A stretch of DNA of 64,000 bases from Tuctoria greenei (lineage: Eukaryota > Streptophyta > Magnoliopsida > Poales > Poaceae): the NCBI GenBank assembly GCA_036927565.1, contig JAYESD010000002.1:222273882-222337881 (forward strand). The letters are read 5' to 3'. The translations under genes were made by a program, and so were the position numbers. Below the pieces are notes generated by a model, which worked only from the letters and a program-made list of their open reading frames with translations, did not search any database and was not told the DNA's origin. Numbering within the stretch: position 1 is the stretch's first letter; each line of letters starts with the position of its first letter. Below are positions 56,831 through 64,000 of this stretch, in pieces.

Positions 56831-58741
56831 TCAATGCGTGCTATATAGAGAAGAAGCTCCATGTCAAGCGTTGAGAAGAATAGCGTTGGGCGATGTTCGA
56901 CCACAAGCGCCACCTCCAAATGCAAATGAAGAAGATGAACCACAAGTGGAGGTAATTGATCAAGGGGGAGCTTCTACACAAGATCAACCTAATGAAGATC
57001 AAGGTGACCAACAAATCAATGAGGGAAACCATCTAGGGGGAGAAGAAGATGACCATGAAGATTCAAGACCACAAGTGCCACATCCAAGAGTACACCAATG
57101 CATCCAAAGAGATCACCCCGTCGACAACATAATCGGTGACATCCAAAAGGGAGTAACAACTAGATCTCGAATTGCTAATTTTTGTGAACATTACTCATTT
57201 GTATCCTCTTTGGAACCTCACAGGGTTGAAGATGCATTGAAAGATCCAGATTGGGTGGTGGCAATACAAGAAGAACTGAACAACTTCAAACAGAGCGAGG
57301 TGTGGGATCTTGTTGAAAGGCCCATGTTCAACGTCGCACTAAATGGGTCTTCCACAACAAGCAAGACAAACACGGGGTGGTGACAAGAAACAAGGCACAA
57401 CTTGTGGCCAAAGGGTATTCACAAGTCGAAGGTTTGGATTTCGACGAACCTTTTGCTCCCGTAGCTAGGCTTGAATCGATTAGAATATTAGTTGCATATG
57501 CTACTCACCATGATTTCAAGCTCTAACAAATGGATGTGAAAAGCGCCTTCTTCAATGGACCAATCAAGGAAGAGGTGTACGTGGAGCAACCCCCCCGGAT
57601 TCGAAGATCAAGAGTTCCCCGACCATGTGTTCAAACTGCGTAAGGCTCTCTACAGCCTCAAACAAGCTCCTAGAGCTTGGTATGAGTGTCTTAGAGATTT
57701 TTTGATTGAAAATGGATTTAAAATTGGCAAATCTGATTACACGTTGTTTATCAAGTAGTTTGACAATGATTTATTTATCTGTCAAATTTATGTTGATGAT
57801 ATTATATTTGGTTCAACTAACAAATCCTTTTGTGAAGAATTTAGTAAGATTATGACAGATAGATTCGAGATGTCTATGATGGGAGAATTGAGATATTTCA
57901 TGGGATTCCAAGTGAGACAACAAATGGAAGGGACATTAATAAGCCAAACCAAGTATACTCAAGACATACTCAAGAAGTTTGGAATGGACAAGGCGAAGCC
58001 TATAAAGACTCCCATGGCAACAAATGGTCATGTGGATCTCAATGAAGACGAACCAAACATGGATCAAAAGGTATATCGCTCCATGATTGGATCCTTACTT
58101 TACTTATGTGCATCTAGGCCTAATATTTTGTTGAGTGTATGTTTGTGTGCAGGATTTCAAGCCACTCCTAAGGAGTGTCATTTGACAGCTGTAAAAAGAA
58201 TCTTGCGATATTTAGTTCATACAACCAATCTAGGTCTTTGGTATCCTAATGGCTCCAAGTTCAACCTCATTGGATACTTTGTTGTAGATTATGCCAGATG
58301 CAAAGTAGATAGAAAAAGTAGCTCCAGTACATGCGAATTCCTAGGTAGATCCCTAGTTTCTTGGTCCTCCAAGAAACAAAGCTGCATGGCCTTATCCACG
58401 GCCGAAGCGGAGTATGTTGCAGCCCGGAGTTGTTGTGTACAACTCCTTTGGATGCGACAGACTCTAGGGGATTACGGTTACAATATGAGCCGTATTCCAC
58501 TCCTTTGTAATAATGAGAGTGCTATTAAAATTGCCCATAACCCCGTCGAGCACTCTAGGACCAAACATATATACATCCGGCATCACTTTTTGAGAGACTA
58601 CTCAAAAAAAGGAGACATAGCCATTTCCCATGTCAACACTGAAAAACACCTAGCTGACATATTTACCAAGCCATTTGATGAAAAACATTTTTGTGAGCTT
58701 CGAAATGAACAAAATATCCTTGATGTTCAGAACGTGGCTTG
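56831..58741 (+). pseudogene. SIRE pol: linker, reverse transcriptase and RNase H
   Basis: After an acidic linker (to 57190), RT starts at WVVAIQEELNNFKQSEVWDL. A frameshift near 57340, TAA near 57524, an extra C in the run CCCCCCC near 57590, and TAG near 57757 break it. The catalytic YVDD is at 57789-57800. RNase H: GYFVVDYARCKVDRKS (usual D-A-D-W changed to V-V-D-Y), ALSTAEAEYVAA with the Glu, and CNNESAIKIAHNPVEHSRTK. The last 296 codons (57852-58741) are open and end KHLADIFTKPF...NVA. This would copy RNA to DNA in the particle; it is inactive here. Confidence 0.88.
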
Positions 58742-59618
58742 AAAACATGCATACCTGTATGCCATCTTCAAAATCGATTGATTGTGTTATGAAAATCATC
58801 TCTCTCTATTTTCTGTGAAAAACTACTCCAATTACTTGATCTTGATGAATTATGGTCATAGCTTGGTTGTTGGATGTTTACTGATCATATTCATCAAGAT
58901 TATTTGTGTGGTTTGCCCCCCTATTTTTCTTTGTAAGCACCTTCGAATATATACAAATGGGCTAAATGCTTCTATTCTAGTGACCACAGACTAGTTCGTG
59001 GTGACCCGGACTAGTCCGCACACTGCAGACTAGTTCGGTTGACCACAAACTAGTCCAATTTTTCGACCCCTTAACCCTAGGGCCGCCAAACCCTAATCTC
59101 CTTCATCCTCACAACGTTCCTCACATTCTCTCTCCTCAGTCGAGCGCCCCCAAGGTGATTTGGTGATTTCTCCACCAAGTGTCTTCAACTCTCCGTGGAA
59201 AACGATCTTCATCGCAAGGGGATCAAGGACCACAAACTTGTTTGCACCAACAGCACCTCCAACCTCATGTTTCGAAGGATTTTGGTAAACTTTCTCCAAA
59301 ACCCTAGAACCTTTGATTTCTTGTGTCATGGACCAAATAGCTTAGTTCCACTTGTTAATACATGACTCCTAGTTGTATTACATCTACCTTGAGCTATTTT
59401 TGCATTGAGAAACTCCATTGAATTGCTAGTTATGGTTTGAACAGTTGAACAACGGACTAGTCCGGTCTCTGTACGGACAAGTCCGGTACTCCGGACTAGT
59501 CCGCACTTGAGCACTGGACAAGTCCATTTTTTGACTGAACTCAACCCTAAATTCCAACTACTCAATGCACTTCCTTGCCATCAATCCTCATCCACATATT
59601 GTATAATTCTCTTGTCAA
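58742..59618 (+). other. SIRE spacer between pol and the third ORF
   Basis: Noncoding. Two short clusters of the ACTAGTCCG palindrome are at 58985-59060 and 59455-59525, linking this spacer to the SIRE LTR. Otherwise AT-rich; no ORF is convincing. It ends at the solo LTR inserted at 59624. Confidence 0.75.
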
Positions 59619-59623
59619 TACCA

Positions 59624-62455
59624 TGTGACACCCTGTTCCGAAAATTGAACCAAGTGAACACATATGTGTGCCCAGGACGTTCAACACACATAAACGAGTG
59701 CATCACAAACGATATACAAATAATTACCACAGAACAAAATTAATTAACCAAATTTTATTACACAAACCATATTATCCTAGAATACAAACTCTAATGAATA
59801 TTAATGACAAGTTCAACTAATGCAGCGGAAATAAACTAATTAAGCAAACTAAACAGCTGAGCAGCATAAGCAATAGGGTATAGCGCAGCTCCAAAACACC
59901 ACAGGCAAAGCTGACGGTAGACACAGCCTAGAACTCCGCATTATCGCCATTAAACTCCAAATCCTAACCTGCAACTGTTGGGGGGGATTGCAAGAGTGAG
60001 TACATGTCGTACTTAGCAAGTGTGGAAAGTATGACATGTGGTTGATTCAAATGACGAATATAATAATGGTTGAGTGCTGAAAAGTACATTAAAATATTTG
60101 AAAAGCAATATATTACATGTATGTGAAGTAAACCCATCGTAATCGTTAGTAATATCATAATACCAGTCTGAATTCATTACCATCATCCATAATTCCAGAT
60201 TTCACCATTGCCAATAATCATTTCCAATACCAAAATTAATCCATAATGAGCCATAACCATTACCAAACCATAACCATAACCATAACCAAAAACCATCCCA
60301 ATACCAAGTTTCCTCTAATCATGTGAGGGTCCAGGTTGCTCATAACCGGGAGCAAGGCTATCATGATAGTTTTAGACACACTCTGCAGAGTTTGTACCGC
60401 TTTACCCATGTGTTTGTGATTTCATCACCTTTCGATGACTAGAACCTCTATTATGTCATCTCACACTTCCATCGGTGTGTGGCCAAGAGATCACAAACTA
60501 GCCTTTACAAAGGCATTACTAGCCTATTTAGATCCCACTGAGGTTTCACCGGTGGCGATATCTCCAACTGAGCACATCTTCAACCAAGGGCCCCCTCTTG
60601 AGCCATTCGGATCCCATGGTAGTCCCACCAATCATCAACAAACCCAATCCGACTACCCCTTCCCCGAGCATCCACAATGGTCCAAACAGCACTAGCAAAG
60701 CCCTAATTAATCAGCTACGCCACACCCATACTTGGCCTCGTGGTGGCACTGTAGTCCTGGCTTATTCTCGCATGAACTGGTCCTTAGATCTAAAGCAAGC
60801 AAAACCACCATAACATCCAACCCATCCACATACCAGGCTTGCTTAGATCACCCATTACCATATCATATTAACTAGTTCATCTTAACCATAATCTCATCCA
60901 TGTATAATTAAATTGAGTGGTATAGTTGTTTTACCATCCCAGTTGATTAAGCAAAGCAAAAGGTAAAAATCCCTTTCCGACTCTCTATCATAATCCCAGG
61001 TGACAAGGGTGGTCAACAAGGCTAGTAAACTTCCTATCATAGGGTTCCCATGAAATTGACACAAGCATGCAATTTTGCAAACAAAACATTTATTTTAAAA
61101 CATGATCAATATGCTTCAAGGACACTTGCCTTGCTCTTGCGGTTGACTCAGGTCAAAGCCTTCAAACTCTTGGTGTTGTAAATCCTCCACGTCACTCTCT
61201 TGCGCAAATCTGTCTAATCCGCACAATAAACATACAATACAAGAAACACAATCAAAGAGTGCACAAATATTACTCAATATGACATGACATGCATGATTAA
61301 TGCAAATGCAAGATAGAACTTGTTAATAGATTGCTTTTAATGATCACTAACTAGTTCTAACAGCTATTAACAAGTTTATACAGGTTTGGATGTGATTAGA
61401 TCAAATTTTAGAATCAATTAAACACAATTTAACCAGGAAAATCGGACTAGTCTGCAGAAGGCCGGACTAGTCCGCCCTTCGCAGAACTAGCGAACTAGGG
61501 TTTTCTAGATCGACGTGAATTTGGAGACTAGGGGTTGAATTCTCATAAGGAAAAGAGAATAGAAGGTATACCAGGTGTTTAGAACTCCAATGAATCAAAA
61601 AACTTGGAGGCAACACTTGGATCTTGATGATCTAGGGTTGGGGATGAACTTGGAGATGAATTGGTGATGAAGGACGAAACTTGATGGAGATCTTGATCCT
61701 CTTTCGTTTCCTCCTCTTCTTCTTCTTGCTTGGGATCTTCTCCTCCCTCCTTTGTGGTGGCTCTCCACGAACTAGGGTTTGGGTGGGGTGGAAAAGTGGC
61801 AAATAGATGTCAAGCCAAGGGGTGGGGTTGTTTATATAGAGGTGGAGGCTAGGGTTGGACGGATTTCGAGTTTGAGATGAGTAGAGGCCGGTTTAGGGTC
61901 CCACATGGTCTCTAAAAGAGTTAGGCATGACATTCCTAGGCCCACTTAACGTGAAACCCAAGAAACAAGTCATAAACCGAAAGATCAATTCGGAGTCGTG
62001 AAATATCGGACATGTCCGGAAAGGACCAGACTAGTCTGAAGTTGTCAAGAGAGAAAATCAGACAAGTCTAGCCAAAAATCGGACAAGTCCGACTTTAGTC
62101 AGAGAGGAAATCGGACAAGTCCGCTGGAACACCAGACTAGTCCGGAAAATTCCAGGGACTTAGCAATTTTTCAAGGATTCTCGGAATATCGGACTAGTCC
62201 GCACAAAATCGGACAAGTCCAAAAGTTTCCAGAGGCAAAATCGGACTAGTCCGTAGTAAAAATGGACAAGCCCGTTTTTAGTCAGAGAGAAATCGGACTA
62301 GTCCTCAGTAAAATCGGACTAGTCCGCACTTTCCTACATTTTAAGTGCGGTTTTGTTCCAAATCAATTTTAAAGTCGTTCCTCTTGATGTGGATTAATGT
62401 TAAACATGTATATTAATGTATGCAAGGCATGATGCATGAAAATGAGGGTGTTACA
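59624..62455 (-). repeat. Solo LTR of the chromovirus-like family, second copy (2832 bp)
   Basis: Minus strand TGTAACACCCTCATTTT...CAGGGTGTCACA. Flanks TACCA (59619-59623) and GACCA (62456-62460) match at 4 of 5. Same family as 23737-26527: the block with GGCACACATATG near the end and the CAAGCAAAACCACC/AGATCTAAAGCAAGC region near 60790 match in reverse complement. Unlike that copy it carries about 14 palindromic GGACTAGTCC/GGACAAGTCC words (61440-61480 and 61985-62330). TATATAAA near 61830 (minus strand) is a possible TATA box. No internal region. Confidence 0.88.
61440..62335 (-). repeat. Palindromic CGGACTAGTCCG cluster in the solo LTR
   Basis: Two words at 61442-61478 and about twelve between 61985 and 62330, with spacers such as AAAATCGGACTAG and TCAGAGAG(G)AAATCGGAC. 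The same words and even the same spacers (TCTGACTAAAA, GAGACAAAATCGG) occur in the SIRE LTR at 42540-43020. The sister solo LTR (23737-26527) has none. Confidence 0.85.
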
Positions 62456-62459
62456 GACC

Positions 62460-62787
62460 ATGTCAAGCTCCAATGATGAGATCTCCGACTATGAGGCCGA
62501 GATGGACCAAGAGTCATTGCTTTGGTCCTTGATGGGCCAAAGCAAGAAGCGGCAACACCGTGCCGCTGACCCGTCGCACACTCCACCTCAGGTGCGGCGA
62601 AAGGTCGTGTCCAAGAAGCCCGCATCCAAAGGAAAGGATGCACTGGCCCTAGCTCGGCAGCTTCTCGCCAAGCTAAGGGCAAAGGGAAAGGGATCGCCAC
62701 CGGTCCGATTGGCCCTCTCCAAATGAGTGCTCCAAGACAGGGGAACAAGGACCCCTCTGAAGAAAGATTCAATAGCAAAGGAGTGAT
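62460..62787 (+). pseudogene. SIRE third ORF, N-terminal part
   Basis: Starts at the ATG directly after the solo LTR duplication (MSSSNDEISDYEAEMDQESL). Acidic N-terminus, then basic and Pro-rich (PPQVRRKVVSKKPASKGKD, LLAKLRAKGKGS). TGA at 62724-62726 breaks it; the frame continues to AKE near 62783, where a shift leads into the next part. The solo LTR lies immediately upstream, so any leader or splice signal has been displaced. Confidence 0.68.
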
Positions 62788-63519
62788 GTGGCTTCTAAGC
62801 TCAGGACAATTGACTGTTACAGTGATTCCAGGAAGGCAGCTGATGCAAGGTTCTGGAGCAATTTTCACGCGGACTACTATAGTTCCGTGTATCTCACGAT
62901 GAAGACTCCGGTGGTCCGTAGTCAGTGGATTGACTGGAGCCACTTTGAGAGGAAGAGCTGCCGAAGCTTTGATGATGTGATTGCAGCTGTGGCGAGGCAT
63001 GGTCTGAAGGATCTGTTTCCCTTCAGATACAATTGGAACGATGAAGTTATTCCTCAGTTCTATGCTACCTGCTACTTTGCTAGTGATGAAGAGGAAAGGG
63101 TCACTTGGATGACTCATGGATCCATGTACACTGTGACGTATGATGAGTTTGCAAGATTGCTTCGCCTGGAAGACACTGCCAACAATGATCTCATCATCCA
63201 TAACATTGGTGTCCTGGAGAAGGACAAGATGGAGTTCCTCTATGAAACTCACCTGAAATTCAACCCCCCTTCCACCAAGAACATGAAGCCATTCTTCATG
63301 GTTCTAAATAGGATGCTGAGGAAGACAATAGCTCCAAAAGATGGAGATGCAAGAAGTGTTAAAGGTTACCTGATGACACTAATGAAGGTGATAAGCAAGA
63401 ACAGGAAGTTTGATGTCTTCGACTATATCTGGAACGACATGGTGAACATCTCTTGCACCCCTAACCATTCCTGTGGCTATGCGCCCTATATCATGTTTAT
63501 GATAGAAAAGGTCACATGA
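62788..63519 (+). pseudogene. SIRE third ORF, conserved core
   Basis: An open run of 243 codons matching the extra ('env-like') ORF of grass SIRE-lineage elements as I remember it: RFWSNFHADYYSSVYLTMKT, VVRSQWIDWSHF, FPFRYNWNDEVIPQFYATCY, VTWMTHGSMYTVTYDEFARL, KTIAPKDGDARSVKGYLMTL, NHSCGYAPYIMFMIEKVT. No signal peptide or membrane segment is apparent, so a true envelope role is doubtful. The function is unknown. A minus-strand frame over the same stretch (63252-62413) is its shadow. Confidence 0.7.
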
Positions 63520-64000
63520 ATCGAGTTTGTGAAGGATGTTGAGCACACTCCTCTAAGGCCCTAGAAGCCTTCCCAAGCCACTCTCCCAGCTGCGCCATCT
63601 CCTATGTCAAGTGAAGAGGCTCCGAGGAGGGCTCAAGGAGATGCAAGGACTGCTCCCACCACTAGGGCCCCTCCTCCAAAAGGGTCTCCTAGTGGCATTT
63701 TAAGTACTTGGCTACGATCTTTGGCTCCTGCAAGAAGGCTGAGGTGAAATTCCACAAGTTGAACAAGGCATGAAAAGAGGACATGAGATACATAAAGCAA
63801 AATGTCAAAGCCATATGCCAGAAGCTGGAGATTGAGCCTATTGGGTCTCCTGTCGTCTCTGAGGACTCTCCTTCTGACTTCTCAGAGCTTCCACCCCTCT
63901 CACCTTCTGAACTGTCCTATTTTGGCGTTGGGGGCACTGCAAGTGGTTCTCATCCTCCTCCTCCTCAAGCTGACAACAACGAAGACGACAAGAGGACCGA
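63520..64000 (+). pseudogene. SIRE third ORF, decayed C-terminal part
   Basis: Continues after TGA 63517-63519 in the same frame (IEFVKDVEHTPLRP, then Pro/Ser-rich SEEAPRRAQGDARTAPTTRA). A frame change near 63700 leads to FGSCKKAEVKFHKLNKA, a stop, and EDMRYIKQNVKAICQKLEIE followed by an acidic/Pro tail to the window edge. Short helical then low-complexity tail is usual for this ORF. The real end is outside the window. Confidence 0.6.

Larger units (their letters stand above)
42285..64000 (+). mobile_element. SIRE/Opie-lineage Ty1/copia retrotransposon (5' LTR to third ORF; runs off right edge)
   Basis: Copia order gag - protease - integrase - RT - RNase H, followed by a third ORF, which is the SIRE/Maximus arrangement. 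The LTR starts TGAAAGTGCAT, the primer-binding site is the tRNA-iMet type, and pol ends with a KHLADIFTKPFDEKHFCELR block. It is split by three later insertions (44878-49436, 49554-54669, 59624-62455). Sum of own sequence in the window: about 9.2 kb. Multiple stops and frameshifts make it non-autonomous now. The left flank is GAACC; the right end is outside the window. Confidence 0.93.

Noticed and set aside
62413..63252. 279-codon minus-strand frame opposite the SIRE third ORF
   Set aside because: Shadow of the conserved plus-strand ORF, which has recognisable family motifs.
62460..63519. True retroviral-type envelope gene
   Set aside because: No signal peptide, membrane segment or cleavage site is seen; it is only the positional third ORF of SIRE-lineage elements.

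Overview
The window reads as intergenic, transposon-packed DNA from a large plant genome, almost certainly a grass. The grounds are the element families: Tat-lineage Ty3/gypsy with an antisense gene, SIRE/Opie-type Ty1/copia with a third ORF, 5-kb LTR LARD-like elements and long chromovirus-like solo LTRs. GC-rich sequence of the kind found in grass first exons is embedded in some LTRs. I see no intact host gene, no rRNA or tRNA gene and no CRISPR array. The species cannot be fixed from sequence alone.

Layout, left to right. 1-6977 is the 3' half of a Tat-lineage gypsy element (Tat-1): end of integrase, repeat-rich spacer, a long antisense gene (minus strand) and the 3' LTR. It sits in the 3' tail (6978-7265) of another element, LARD-A, whose 3' LTR is 7266-12530 and carries a hAT element (8118-8919). 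LARD-A lies in a broken gypsy RNase H-integrase region (Tat-3, 12531-13945). A scrap of SIRE LTR (13946-about 14040) joins this to a second Tat element, Tat-2. Its LTR is split by a non-autonomous LTR element, LARD-2 (14465-21415, TSD CCTTG). Its integrase is split by an 18-kb LARD-like element, LARD-1 (22022-40156, TSD CTGGG/CTAGG), which has about 5-kb LTRs, no coding internal region, and a 2.8-kb solo LTR (23737-26527) inside its 5' LTR. Tat-2 resumes at 40157 and is cut at 42285 by a SIRE-lineage copia element that runs off the right edge. The SIRE element is itself interrupted three times: by a TR-GAG-type element on the minus strand (44878-49436, TSD CATGT), by a LARD-1-family solo LTR on the minus strand (49554-54669, TSD CTTAG), and by a 2.8-kb solo LTR on the minus strand (59624-62455, TSD TACCA/GACCA).

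Almost every coding region is decayed by stops and frameshifts. The one long uninterrupted frame is the 496-codon Gag of the TR-GAG element. The parts relate as nested insertions plus trans-dependence: LARD-1, LARD-2 and the TR-GAG element have LTRs, polypurine tracts and (LARD-1, TR-GAG) clear primer-binding sites, but no reverse transcriptase or integrase, so they must have used enzymes from autonomous relatives.

The most unusual signals are these: pentatricopeptide-repeat (PPR) gene fragments inside the LARD-1 LTRs; a palindromic CGGACTAGTCCG microrepeat shared by the copia element and an unrelated solo LTR; a degenerate satellite-like array of about 190-bp units inside LARD-1; a roughly 30-bp block shared by LARD-1 and LARD-2; an antisense gene with an apparent 74-bp intron in Tat-1; and primer-binding-site-like leader sequence duplicated inside the 3' terminus of LARD-2.
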